Notes under the pieces: generated by a model | Database searches by the model: none | Seen by the model: only the letters and a program-made list of their open reading frames with translations | What the model was told of the DNA's origin: nothing | Part shown: one piece after another, positions 33,847 to 45,184 of the stretch | How the letters are laid out: the number at the start of each line of letters is the position of its first letter | Numbering within the stretch: the stretch's first letter is position 1 | Position numbers and translations under genes: made by a program | DNA from: Pieris napi | Lineage: Eukaryota; Arthropoda; Insecta; Lepidoptera; Pieridae | Reading direction: 5' to 3' | NCBI RefSeq assembly: GCF_905475465.1 | Contig: NC_062251.1 | Location: 5,201,001-5,265,000 of the forward strand | Length of the DNA: 64,000 nt

Positions 33847-34531
33847 ATGTGTTAAAAAAACACATCATTCGGGACAGCGCTCGTTATACTCATAAAAGAG
33901 CACCAGCACTAAGGCTGTCAGGACTATGCCTGATATGTGTCAAAAAAACACATCTTTCGGGACAGCGCCCGTTGTACTCATAAAAGAGCACCAGCACTAA
34001 GGCTGTCAGGACTGCGCCTGATATGTGTTAAAAAAACACAACTTTCGGGACAGCACCCGTTATACTCATAAAAGAGCACCAGCACTAAGGCTATCAGGAC
34101 TATGCCTGATATGTGTTAAAAAAACACATCATTCGGGACAGTGCCCGTTGTACTCATAAAAGAGCACCAGCACTAAGGCTGTCAGGACTATGCCTGATAT
34201 GTGTTAAAAAAACACATCATTCGGGACAGCGCCCGTTATACTCATAAAAGAGCATCAGCACTAAGGCTGTCAGGACAATGCCTGATATGTGTTAAAAAAA
34301 CACATCATTCGGGACAGTGCCCGTTGTACTCATAAAAGAGCACCAGCACTAAGGCTGTCAGGACTATGCCTGATATGTGTTAAAAAAACACATCTTTCGG
34401 GACAGCGCCCGTTGTACTCATAAAAGAGCACCAGCACTAAGGCTGTCAGGACTGCGCCTGATATGTGTTAAAAAAACACATCATTCGGGACAGCGCCCGT
34501 TGTACTCATAAAAGAGCACCAGCACTAAGGC
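33845..34531. repeat. Satellite B run right of copy b3
   Basis: Duplicate of 28786-29472 at offset 5059. Confidence 0.92.
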
Positions 34532-36481
34532 TGTGTCAGGGTCTGTGCCTGAATTGTGTTCTTTCAGGTCAGCACCCGTAACACTCTCAAAAGAGCTCCA
34601 GCAGTAAGGCTGTGTCAGGGACTGCGCCTGATTTGTGTTCTTTCAGGTCAGCACCTATAACACTCTCAAAAGAGCTCCAGCACTAAGGCTGTGTCAGGGA
34701 CTGCACCTGAAATGTGTTCTTTCACATCAGCACCCATAACACTCTCAAAAGAGCTCCAGCACTAAGGCTGTGTCAGGGACTGCGCCTGATTTGTGTTCTT
34801 TCAGGTCAGCACCCATAACACTCAAAAAAGAGCTCCAGCACTAAGGCTGTGTCAGGGACTGCGCCTGAAATGTGTTCTTTTACATCAGCACCCATAACAC
34901 TCTCAAAAGAGCTACAGCACTAAGGCTGTGTCAGGGACTGCGCCTGATTTGTGTTCTTTCAGGTTATTACCCGTAACACTCTCAAAAGAGCTCCAGCACT
35001 AAGGCTATGTCAGGGACTGCGCCTGATTTGTGTTCTTTCAGGTCAGCACCCATAACACTCTCAAAAGAGCTCCAGCACTAAGGCTGTGTCAGGGACTGCG
35101 CCTGATTTGTGTTCTTTCAGGTCAGCACCCGTAACACTCTCAAAAGAGCTCCAGCACTAAGGCTGTGTCAGGGACTGCGCCTGATTTGTGTTCTTTCAGG
35201 TCAGCACCCGTAACACTCTCAAAAGAGCTCCAGCACTAAGGCTGTGTCAGGGACTGCGCCTGATTTGTGTTCTTTCAGGTCAGCACCCATAACACTCTCA
35301 AAAGAGCTCCAGCACTAAGGCTGTGTCAGGGACTGCGCCTGAAATGTGTTCTTTCACATCAGCACCCATAACACTCTCAAAAGAGCTCCAGCACTAAGGC
35401 TGTGTCAGGGACTGCGCCTGATTTATGTTCTTTCAGGTCAGCACCCATAACACTCTCAAAAGAGCTCCAGCACTAAGGCTGTGTCAGGGACTGCGCCTGA
35501 TTTGTGTTCTTTCAGGTCAGCACCCGTAATACTCTCAAAAGAGCTTCAGCACTAAGGCTGTGTCAGGGACTGCGCCTGAAATGTGTTCTTTCACGTCAGC
35601 ACCCATAACACTCTCAAAAGAGCTCCAGCACTAAGGCTGTGTCAGGGACTGCGCCTGAAATGTGTTCTTTCACGTCAGCACCCATAACACTCTCAAAAGA
35701 GCTCCAGCACTAAGGCTGTGTCAGGGACTGCGCCTGAAATGTGTTCTTTCACATCAGCACCCATAACACTCTCAAAAGAGCTCCAGCACTAAGGCTGTGT
35801 CAGGGACTGCGCCTGATTTGTGTTCTTTCAGGTCAGCCCCCATAACACTCTCAAAAGAGCTCCAGCACTAAGGCTGTGTCAGGGACTGCGCCTGATTTGT
35901 GTTCTTTCAGGTCAGCACCCGTAACACTCTCAAAAGAGCTCCAGCACTAAGGCTGTGTCAGGGACTGCGCCTGATTTGTGTTCTTTCACATCGGCACCCA
36001 TAACACTCTCAAAAGAGCTCCAGCACTAAGGCTGTGTCAGGGACTGCGCCTGATTTGTGTTCTTTCAGGTCAGCACCCATTACACTCTCAAAAGAGCTCC
36101 AGCACTAAGGCTGTGTCAGGGACTGCGCCTGATTTGTGTTCTTTCAGGTCAGCACCCGTAACACTCTCAAAAGAGCTCCAGCACTAAGGCTGTGTCAGGG
36201 ACTGCGCCTGAAATGTGTTCTTTCACATCAGCACCCATAACACTCTCAAAAGAGCTCCAGCACTAAGGCTGTGTCAGGGACTGCGCCTGATTTGTGTTCT
36301 TTCAGGTCAGCTCCCATAACACTCTCAAAAGAGCTCCAGCACTAAGGCTATGTCAGGGACTGCGCCTGATTTGTGTTCTTTCAGGTCAGCACCCGTAACA
36401 CTCTCAAAAGAGCTCCAGCACTAAGGCTATGTCAGGGACTGCGCCTGATTTGTGTTCTTTCAGGTCAGCACCCATAACACT
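34532..36481. repeat. Satellite A run 7, joined to copy b4
   Basis: Duplicate of 29473-31422 at offset 5059, ending with the same ATAACACT/GCGAATGCC junction. A difference noticed is GATTTGTGTTC near 36131-36141 where the previous unit has GATTTGTATTC. Confidence 0.92.
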
Positions 36482-36972
36482 GCGAATGCCTGCATATATT
36501 CCGTTCTATGTGCCAACTCCTTAAGAAGAGGGTCAATTAACAGGTTCCATATGGTAGGGCCTCCGATAGAGCCTTGGACGCACCCTTTTGTTGTTCCCTT
36601 GCTTATCTCTTCTCCAGCATATCTTAGTGTCACTTTCCTATTTTCTAAATAACTATCCATAACTCTTCTGAGGTTTACCGGACAGCCTTCTTCTGCCAAT
36701 CGAATTTTTATTTTGGGCCACCACGTGCTGTCAAAGGCGCCCTCTATATCGAGTGAGACGAGAGTAAGTATTTTCTTTTGTTCCAGCTTTTTGCGTATAT
36801 ATTTCACTGTAGTATAAGAGAGCGTCCTCGGTGCTTTTCTGAGGCATAAATCCGTATTGGTGCTTACTGGTTTTCGGTATAAGGTGCCACTTAAGTCTGC
36901 TGACAAACATTTTTTCATAAATTTTTCCCAATATAGGCAGTAGACCGATCGGTCTATACGACTTTGGGTCAC
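36482..36972 (-). pseudogene. R1-like RT palm fragment (copy b4)
   Basis: Identical in extent to the b3 fragment. The frame contains SLDIEGAFDSTWW and CVQGSIGGPT, is cut in MQAFA before the catalytic Asp pair, and then reads satellite codons to a stop at 36460. Confidence 0.87.
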
Positions 36973-38674
36973 CGTAGTCTACTTTGGCTGGCTTTCTCAG
37001 TACTATGGTTACTGCTTCTTTCCATTTGTTTGGAAAGTAACCTGCTTCGAGACACTTGTTTATCACAGCTAAGAATATATCTGGACTTGCATTAACTGCA
37101 TGCCAGCAGATATCCGCTGTAAGGCCATCATTTCCCGGAGCTTTCTTCGGATTGAAACTGCAAGCGGCGGTGTTTAGCTCCTCCAACGTAAACGGTGGAT
37201 CGTGGGTTTCATTATGTTCCACTTTGTTTACCCTACTTGCTGTTTCTCTGACTCGCCTGTGTTCTTCAGTATCATTTTCCTGATCATCGTCCGGGAAGAA
37301 GGTTTTGACAAGTAATTCCGCGGATTCTTTGGGACTCTTGTATTCACCGTCCTTGAGTAATAGTTGATCTTCGTATCTTTTGGATGTTCTAGTGATGACT
37401 CTGTATATTCCTTGCCACATATTTTCTTTGTCTTGTTTGCTACAGAAGTTTTTCCAACTGTTTGTTTGCGCCTCCCTAGCTTGGGTTTCGTATTTTTCTT
37501 TTACGTCTAGATAGTCTCGTATTACTTTTTCTTTTCGAACAGCAGCTGCACAACGAATGCGACGTCTTTTTGTTGCGACTGCTTTTTTGAGCGTGTCCAA
37601 ATCTTTATTCCACCATGGCACTTTTGTTTCATTTTTTGTTTTTATTTTGGGTAATATACAGTGACTGGCTTCTATTATTATATCTGTATATTTTTCCACG
37701 ACTTGTTCAATATCTTTAGTATCTATGCTTTCCGTTACATTTTCTCTATTTATTTTGTGTTCTGTTAGTAATTGTGTGATTTTCTCTTTAAATAACGACC
37801 AATTCGCTTTTTTAGTGTTGTATATCCTAGTTGTTCTCTTGAATGGTGCGCCTTCAGATTTTGTTAATTTTATCTTGAAGGTTATTGCGTTGTGATCAGA
37901 GGATATTAGATCTGGTTCGACTTTCCAGTCATCTATTCTGCCAAGGATGTCTTCTGTACATGCAGTTACATCGATGAAGCTCGTGAACCTTTTTCCGTTT
38001 CTTATGGTGTCGAAGGTAGGGACTTCACCATCGTTTAAGACATGCATTCCAAGTTGATTCAGTTTGGTTTCTACCTCCTCACCTCTTGGATCGGTTTTTT
38101 GGCTGCACCACCAGATATTTTTAGCGTTCGCGTCTCCTGCTATGATAATATTTTGCTGTAAGGTCTCATGTATTCGCATCAGATGACTCATGTACGGAGT
38201 TAGGTTATGGGGAACGGGTTCGAAGTAATACGACACCAGAACGATTTCCAAGTCACGCGTTCGAAGCCCTACCACCACGACATTGGGGGTCGTCAATTCA
38301 GGAAATTGAGTTATATCGATGCCGCTATCAAAGACAACCACCGCCGCCTTTGTTGTCTCTCCCTCATCACGTAAACATTGGAAAATCCTTACCCCCTTGT
38401 AATTTTTTACTTTTTTATTTGGTCCTACGTATGGCTCTTGAATTAATGCTATAGCGAATTTTTTCCGTTTTGCCTCTATGAATAATTCACTTGTTGCCAA
38501 CTTTTTCCTTTGAAGGTTAATTTGACACACTATATATTTATCATCTACTTTCAATTTCGTTTCAGCCTGTGTGGGAACCTTAACAATACGCAACCGATAA
38601 TCGAGCCAACGCATCCCACTTATCTCTGGTTGGGCACTGAGCATGGAACGCATTGTGGTCCGTTTTTTCTGCAT
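36731..38674 (-). pseudogene. R1-like ORF2, 5' part: endonuclease and RT fingers (copy b4)
   Basis: A 647-codon open frame, same motifs as b3 including the NDGEVPTFD change that separates b3 and b4 from b1 and b2. It ends at the ancestral frameshift. The endonuclease domain itself looks complete. Confidence 0.89.
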
Positions 38675-38905
38675 TTGCTTTTTTGCAGTTAATGCATATT
38701 GGTGCGCTACCCTCTATGTGTTTTGTGCATTCATTTTTCTTATGGTCTCCACCACAGTGTGAGCAAACGTCTTTTTCAATTTCGCAGAATCTTTTCCCAT
38801 GTCCAAAGGCAAGACATCTGGAGCACTGTATGAGTGGGGACTGGTCCTGGGCTACAACCCTTTGCAACTCAATATGAAGCTTCCCAGCCTCCGTAATAAC
38901 TTTAT
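38580..38905 (-). pseudogene. R1-like ORF1 (gag) C-terminus (copy b4)
   Basis: Zinc-knuckle remnant as in b1-b3, with one Asp-to-His change (NAFHAQC) just before the last cysteine of the third knuckle. Confidence 0.87.
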
Positions 38906-40221
38906 ATGTGTTAAAAAAACACATCATTCGGGACAGCGCTCGTTATACTCATAAAAGAGCACCAGCACTAAGGCTGTCAGGACTATGCCTGATATGTGTC
39001 AAAAAAACACATCTTTCGGGACAGCGCCCGTTGTACTCATAAAAGAGCACCAGCACTAAGGCTGTCAGGACTGCGCCTGATATGTGTTAAAAAAACACAA
39101 CTTTCGGGACAGCACCCGTTATACTCATAAAAGAGCACCAGCACTAAGGCTATCAGGACTATGCCTGATATGTGTTAAAAAAACACATCATTCGGGACAG
39201 TGCCCGTTGTACTCATAAAAGAGCACCAGCACTAAGGCTGTCAGGACTATGCCTGATATGTGTTAAAAAAACACATCATTCGGGACAGCGCCCGTTATAC
39301 TCATAAAAGAGCATCAGCACTAAGGCTGTCAGGACAATGCCTGATATGTGTTAAAAAAACACATCATTCGGGACAGTGCCCGTTGTACTCATAAAAGAGC
39401 ACCAGCACTAAGGCTGTCAGGACTATGCCTGATATGTGTTAAAAAAACACATCTTTCGGGACAGCGCCCGTTGTACTCATAAAAGAGCATCAGCACTAAG
39501 GCTGTCAGGACTATGCCTGATATGTGTAAAAAAACACATCTTTCGGGACAGCGCCCGTTATACTCATAAAAGAGCACCAGCACTAAGGCTGTCAGGACTA
39601 TGCCTGATATGTGTAAAAAAACACATCTTTCGGGACAGCGCCCGTTATACTCATAAAAGAGCATCAGCACTAAGGCTGTCAGGACTGCGCCTGATATGTG
39701 TTGAAAAAAACACATCTTCCGGGACAGCGCCCGTTATACTCATAAAAGAGCACCAGCACTAAGGCTGTCATTAACGTGAACCGGCCGGCGCAGTGCGCTC
39801 GATGATTTCGCTCCACAAATATACCGAGGGCAATAGTCTACGTCGGCATTGGAACGGGCGCGGCGTGCGACCGCCGAATGTTTCTCGTAGAGCGTTGAGA
39901 GTCGGTTTTAATTTTATGATTGATGTGTACATATTATGTAATGTAAAAGAGCTCTAAGGCTGTCAGGACTATGCCTGATATGTTTAAAAAAACACATCTT
40001 TCGGGACAGCGCCCGTTATACTCATAAAAGAGCATCAGCACTAATGCTGTCAGGACTATGCCTGATATGTGTAAAAAAACACATCTTTCGGGACAGCGCC
40101 CGTTATACTCATAAAAGAGCACCAGCACTAAGGCTGTCAGGACTATGCCTGATATGTGTTAAAAAAACACATCTTTCGGGACAGCGCCCGTTGTACTCAT
40201 AAAAGAGCACCAGCACTAAGG
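38904..40221. repeat. Satellite B/C run 8, one divergent C module
   Basis: Follows the 5059-bp unit until about 39489, then departs from it. The C module near 39770 belongs to the rare subtype with CATTAACG, a GATTTCGCTCC core and CCGAGGGCAA, preceded by a B with ACATCTTCCGGG. The run ends with the GTTGTACTC / GGGTCTGTG boundary. Confidence 0.9.
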
Positions 40222-40693
40222 CTGTGTCAGGGTCTGTGCCTGATTTGTGTTCTTTCAGGTCAGCACCCGTAACACTCTCAAAAGAGCTCCAGCACTAAGG
40301 CTGTGTCAGGGACTGCGCCTGATTTGTGTTCTTTCAGGTCAGCACCCATAACACTCTCAAAAGAGCTCCAGCACTAAGGCTGTGTCAGGGACTGCGCCTG
40401 AAATGTGTTCTTTCACATCCGCACCCATAACACTCTCAAAAGAGCTACAGCACTAAGGCTGTGTCAGGGACTGCGCCTGATTTGTGTTCTTTCAGGTTAG
40501 CACCCGTAACACTCTCAAAAGAGCTCCAGCACTAAGGCTGTGTCAGGGACTGCGCCTGATTTGTGTTCTTTCAGGTCAGCACCCGTAACACTCTCAAAAG
40601 AGCTCCAGCACTAAGGCTGTGTCAGGGACTGCGCCTGATTTGTGTTCTTTCAGGTCAGCACCCATAACACTCTCAAAAGAGCTCCAGCACTAA
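40222..40693. repeat. Satellite A run 8, interrupted by a transposon
   Basis: About six 79-bp monomers. The last is cut after CAGCACTAA at the Harbinger insertion; the A sequence resumes at 43092. Confidence 0.9.
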
Positions 40694-40735
40694 GGGTGAG
40701 ATCTATAGTCCGCACTTGGACTTTGCTCAGACTTA
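40694..40735 (+). repeat. Harbinger left terminal inverted repeat
   Basis: Begins GGGTGAGATCTATAGTCC and ends near TTGCTCAGACTTA. It matches the reverse complement of 43050-43091 at 40 of 42 positions. Confidence 0.92.
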
Positions 40736-41172
40736 CCTTACGAAAAACTTTGCCTAGTGTACACTAAGGTTAAACTATGATTTCGTATTTATAGACATTT
40801 TAACGGTGAGATTAAGCTAAGCCCAAGCTAAGACAGCAAATGTCAAAATACAAATTGATGTTTCAGTTCATGCAATACTTTGTTTATTATCCTTTAAAAA
40901 AGTAAACAATAACAAATATTTAAACATCTAAAACGGTACACATATATCTTCAATTTATTGTTATTTATGTATTCATTTATTTTATTATTGCAATAACTAG
41001 AAATTTACGAGTAACCTTTAGAAAATGTATTAATTATTTAAAGATGACAATAATTTTGTTACGTAGAACGGATCGCATTGTTTTGACAACAGCAACAGAG
41101 CACTTGTATCAAATATCAACAATTGAAAATTTTGCCTAAAGTGTTGTATATGTTCGGAACGAATACAACCAA

Positions 41173-42320
41173 AATCCTTCCATCCTGTACGGTGAGAATG
41201 AATTCAAAAGAAGGAACCGTATTTTGAAACACACGGTATTAAATGTGATCCTGCCACTGATCATTACAAACTTGCAACCTTATAACAACAGAGGATCGCC
41301 AAACCTACCGCAATTGCAAATACTTTTTGCATTAAGGCATAAAAATGCAACTGGATGTTTTCAGGTAATATTGTATTCATAAATATGTATGGTTTTTCGA
41401 TTTGAATATTATAGGTACCTATGTATTCTCAAATGATTTTAAATACATTATATGTTGAAGACATTTGTCTTCTGACTTTCAGAAACATAACATATATGTA
41501 ACTAATAATAATTCATTGACATTACAGATGGTGTGTGGTGATCTGAACAGAATAAGCCAATCTACAGTCTGTTTAATTATAAATAAAGTCTCTGCAGAGT
41601 TGAGTAAATTACTTCCTAGATTTGTAAATTTTCCAAGAAATATGAACACAGCCAAAAGGAAGTTTGAAGAATTAATAAGATCTAATACTCACCATGACCT
41701 AAACAGTATAATCAGAGCTATTGACTGCACCCATATAAAAATTAATAGACCCAAAGGTATCGCTCACTCTGAAGCATACAGAAATAAAAAAGGGTAATTT
41801 TCTGTAAATGTGCAAGCAATAATAGGGCCTGATATGGAAATATTTGATATAGTGACCAGGTGGCCTGGCAGTTCACACGACAGCAGGATATTTAGAAACT
41901 GCCAGGCGTATGCAAGGCTGCTAAATGGTGAACTAGAAGGAGTTTTAGTAGGTGACAGCGGTTATCCGGCACTTAACTTCATGTTAACAACACTTTTATA
42001 TCCAACGACAAGAGCTGACAATAATTATAATTATTCTCAAATAAGAACTAGGCATATTGTTGAAAGGGTTTTCGGAGTGTAGAAAAGGAAATTTCCATGT
42101 TTACAGCTAGGACTACAGTCAAAATTGACAAAATATACTAGTTATATATAATTATAGCTTGTGCTGTATTGCATAATATAGGTATATAGAGTCATAAGCA
42201 TCCCCTATGCTTATGATGATGGTGATCTTGCTGACAGCAGAAGTTGAGTAACACAGAAACAATGAAAGATCTCCTACAGGTCTAGCATTCCGGCAATCTG
42301 TGATTGCACAATTTAACTAG
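41173..42320 (+). pseudogene. HARBI1-like transposase pseudogene with one intron
   Basis: A DDE-type transposase of the Harbinger family. An upstream exon, in frame from about 41173 with no in-frame start seen, encodes LYGENEFKRRNR and LPQLQILFALRHKNATGCFQ and ends at 41364. A GT-AG intron (41365-41527) follows. Translation resumes at 41528 with MVCGDLNRISQSTVCLIINK. The catalytic triad is readable: Asp in AIDCTHIKI, Asp in GDSGYP, Glu in RHIVERVFG. It is inactivated by stops at 41795-41797 (Tyr expected in KKGxFSVN) and 42080-42082 (Trp expected in FGVxKRKFP), and by a frameshift near 42150 before ACAVLHNI. The C-terminus (GLAFRQSVIAQFN) reaches a stop at 42318-42320. Exon 1 limits are approximate. 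Confidence 0.88.
41365..41527 (+). other. Intron of the Harbinger transposase pseudogene
   Basis: The donor is TCAG/GTAATA and the acceptor is ATTACAG/ATGGTG, 163 bp. Splicing joins ATGCFQ to MVCGDLNRISQ, which matches the continuous ATGCFQ-xVxGDLxxxSQST block of HARBI1 proteins. An AG acceptor at 41480-41481 would give a poorer join. Confidence 0.7.
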
Positions 42321-43049
42321 GTAATTTGTTCGGTAATAAAGAATATCAAAACAAAACTTGTTTCATTTTAAACATTTATTTTCTGATTCTTTTTTTGAGT
42401 GTAATACATATTTCTAATACTAATTTATATTTTTGTTGAAGAAATTCTATTTCTAACAGATTTTTTAATTTTATATGTTCCACTCCTATCTCAAATTTTT
42501 TAGGGTAGTCAGGTAATAAATGGTAGAAGATTCAGGGAAACGAAAATAACAGATGTGAAGCGAGAGTCATCGGTTAGGTTATAGTTTGAATTTCGTTGTC
42601 ACTATAATATGCCAGGGCTGCCAGGTGACAGATACGATATCACACCAGTTATTTATAAGATCTCTCAAAAATGGGGTTGAACACTTATATAAATAATGTA
42701 AATAAACAACAATAGATACCATAATAATGTATAATTATTTTATTTCATGCATTTCATAGGTATTTATCAAGATCATTTAAAATTTCTTTGAATTCAAATT
42801 CTATTTTTCCCAAAGTCTATGGAACTCTGATACCAAATGGCAACACCGTTCATTAAAAACCGACAAAAATAAAAAGTCCAGTAAAAGATATGATGGTAGA
42901 GCAAATTTTAGGCCATTATTTTTGTTAGGCTTATAGTCAAAGTTTTTGGTAAGTCGTCGATTTCGTGGACTTGAGATTAAGCTAAGCCAACACTAGGGAG
43001 GGATTCGCAGTTTGCTCTATAAATACCGACTGTGTCTTAGCTCGATAGT
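42321..43049 (+). other. Non-coding 3' part of the Harbinger element
   Basis: AT-rich with an AATAAAG near 42335 that could be a polyadenylation signal. The subterminal motif AGATTAAGCTAAGCC near 42972 repeats the one near 40810 at the other end. No gene seen. Confidence 0.5.
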
Positions 43050-43091
43050 TAAGTCAGAGTAAAGTCCAAGTGCGGACTATAGATCTCACCC
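43050..43091 (-). repeat. Harbinger right terminal inverted repeat
   Basis: Begins TAAGTCAGAGTAAAGTCC and ends ACTATAGATCTCACCC; the inverted partner of 40694-40735. Confidence 0.92.
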
Positions 43092-44288
43092 TTAGGCTAT
43101 GTCAGGGACTGCACCTGATTTGTGTTCTTTCAGGTCAGCTTCCATAACACTCTCAAAAGAGCTCCAGCACTAAGGCTGTGTCAGGGACTGCGCCTGAAAT
43201 GTGTTCTTTCACATCAGCACCCATAACACTCTCAAAAGAGCTCCAGCACTAAGGCTGTGTCAGGGACTGCGCCTGATTTATGTTCTTTCAGGTCAGCACC
43301 CATAACACTCTCAAAAGAGCTCCAGCACTAAGGCTGTGTCAGGGACTGCGCCTGATTTGTGTTCTTTCAGGTCAGCACCCGTAATACTCTCAAAAGAGCT
43401 TCAGCACTAAGGCTGTGTCAGGGACTGCGCCTGAAATGTGTTCTTTCACATCAGCACCCATAACACTCTCAAAAGAGCTCCAGCACTAAGGCTATGTCAG
43501 GGACTGCGCCTGATTTGTGTTCTTTCAGGTCAGCACCCATAACACTCTCAAAAGAGCTCCAGCACTAAGGCTGTGTCAGGGACTGCGCCTGATTTGTGTT
43601 CTTTCACATCGGCACCCATAACACTCTCAAAAGAGCTCCAGCACTAAGGCTGTGTCAGGGACTGCGCCTGATTTGTGTTCTTTCAGGTCAGCACCCATTA
43701 CACTCTCAAAAGAGCTCCAGCACTAAGGCTGTGTCAGGGACTGCGCCTGATTTGTATTCGTTCAGGTCAGCACCCGTAACACTCTCAAAAGAGCTCCAGC
43801 ACTAAGGCTGTGTCAGGGACTGCGCCTGAAATGTGTTCTTTCACATCAGCACCCATAACACTCTCAAAAGAGCTCCAGCACTAAGGCTATGTCAGGGACT
43901 GCGCCTGATTTGTGTTCTTTCAGGTCAGCTCCCATAACACTCTCAAAAGAGCTCCAGCACTAAGGCTATGTCAGGGACTGCGCCTGATTTGTGTTCTTTC
44001 AGGTCAGCACCCGTAACACTCTCAAAAGAGCTCCAGCACTAAGGCTGTGTCAGGGACTGCGCCTGAAATGTGTTCTTTCACATCAGCACCCATAACACCC
44101 TCAAAAGAGCTCCAGCACTAAGGCTATGTCAGGGACTGCGCCTGATTTGTGTTCTTTCAGGTCAGCTCCCATAACACTCTCAAAAGAGCTCCAGCACTAA
44201 GGCTATGTCAGGGACTGCGCCTGATTTGTGTTCTTTCAGGTCAGCACCCATAACACTCTCAAAAGAGCTCCAGCACTAAGGCTATGTC
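43092..44288. repeat. Satellite A run 9
   Basis: About 15 monomers of 79 bp. The first is the other half of the monomer split by the Harbinger element. The variant order (CAGCTTCC; TTTATGTTC; GTAATACTC; CACATCGGC; CATTACAC) repeats that of 4.6-5.4 kb. Confidence 0.92.
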
Positions 44289-45184
44289 AGGACTATGCCT
44301 GATATCTGTTAAAAAAACACATCTTTCGGGACAGCACCCGTTATACTCATAAAAGAGCATCAGCTCTAAGGCTGTCAGGACTATGCCTGATATAAGTTTA
44401 ATAAAACACATCTTTCGGGACAGCGCCCGTTATACTCATAAAAGAGCACCAGCACTAAGGCTGTCAGGACTATGCCTGATATGTGTTAAAAAAACACATC
44501 TTTCGGGACAGCGCCCGTTATACTCATAAACGAGCATCAGCACTAAGGCTGTCAGGACTATGCCTGATATGTGTTAAAAAACACATCTTTCGGGACAGCG
44601 CCCGTTATACTCATAAAAGAGCACCAGCACTAAGGCTGTCAGGACTATGCCTGATATGTGTTTAAAAAAACACATCTTTCGGGACAGCGCCCGTTTTACT
44701 CATAAAAGAGCACCAGCACTAAGGCTGTCATCAACGTGAACCGGCCGGCGCAGTGCGCTCGTTGGTTTCGCTCCACACATATACCGAGAGCAATAGTCTA
44801 CGTCGGCATTGGAACGGGCGCGGCGTGCGACCGCCGAATGTTTCTCGTAGAGCGTTGAGAGTCGGTTTTAATTTTATGATTGATGTGTACATATTATGTA
44901 ATGTAAAAGAGCTCTAAGGCTGTCAGGACTATGCCTGATATGTGTAAAAAAACACATCTTTCGGGACAGCGCCCGTTATACTCATAAAAGAGCATCAGCA
45001 CTAATGCTGTCAGGACTATGCCTGATATGTGTAAAAAAACACATCTTTCGGGACAGCGCCCGTTATACTCATAAAAGAGCACCAGCACTAAGGCTGTCAG
45101 GACTATGCCTGATATGTGTTAAAAAAACACATCTTTCGGGACAGCGCCCGTTGTACTCATAAAAGAGCACCAGCACTAAGGCTG
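44289..45184. repeat. Satellite B/C run 9, one C module
   Basis: Starts with the GATATCTGTT boundary variant. The C module near 44730 carries CACACATATACC, shared with the module near 46971 at offset about 2243, marking a local duplication. Confidence 0.92.

Larger units (their letters stand above)
36482..38903 (-). mobile_element. R1-like retrotransposon fragment b4
   Basis: Tandem duplicate of b3 at exactly 5059 bp: same cut inside the RT gene, same right flank. One private substitution near 38645 (GAGCATGGAACG for GAGCATCGAACG) changes an Asp to His in the ORF1 third knuckle region. Confidence 0.92.
26364..39489. repeat. 5059-bp tandem segmental repeat, two full units and one partial
   Basis: Unit 1 is 26364-31422, unit 2 is 31423-36481, and unit 3 begins at 36482 and stays homologous to about 39489. 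Each unit is about 2.42 kb of R1-like element (RT fingers, endonuclease, ORF1 end) followed by about 2.6 kb of B and A satellite. Features repeat at exactly 5059 bp, for example the ORF1 stop at 28462, 33521 and 38580. Units 2 and 3 share changes absent from unit 1 (GACTTCACCATCG, ATATCCGCTG). Confidence 0.92.
40694..43091 (+). mobile_element. PIF/Harbinger DNA transposon, 2398 bp, non-autonomous remnant
   Basis: The terminal inverted repeats are 42 bp with two mismatches and start GGGTGAGATCTATAGTCCGC. They are flanked by TAA (40691-40693) and TTA (43092-43094), consistent with a 3-bp TWA target site in the A monomer CACTAAGGC plus one substitution. Inside is one broken HARBI1-type transposase gene with an intron. 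I see no second (Myb/MADF-like) gene. It is present once and is not duplicated with the satellite, so it is probably a late insertion or lies outside the amplified blocks. Confidence 0.92.

Noticed and set aside
11084..38903. Four independent, site-specific retrotranspositions into satellite B
   Set aside because: All copies share the same truncation, the same frameshifts and long stretches of identical flanking satellite; copies b3 and b4 even lack a 3' end. Segmental duplication explains them.
41465..41527. Coding sequence at the start of the second transposase open frame
   Set aside because: This stretch lies before the best splice acceptor (ATTACAG/ATG), and its residues do not match the family; homology starts at MVCGDLNRISQ.
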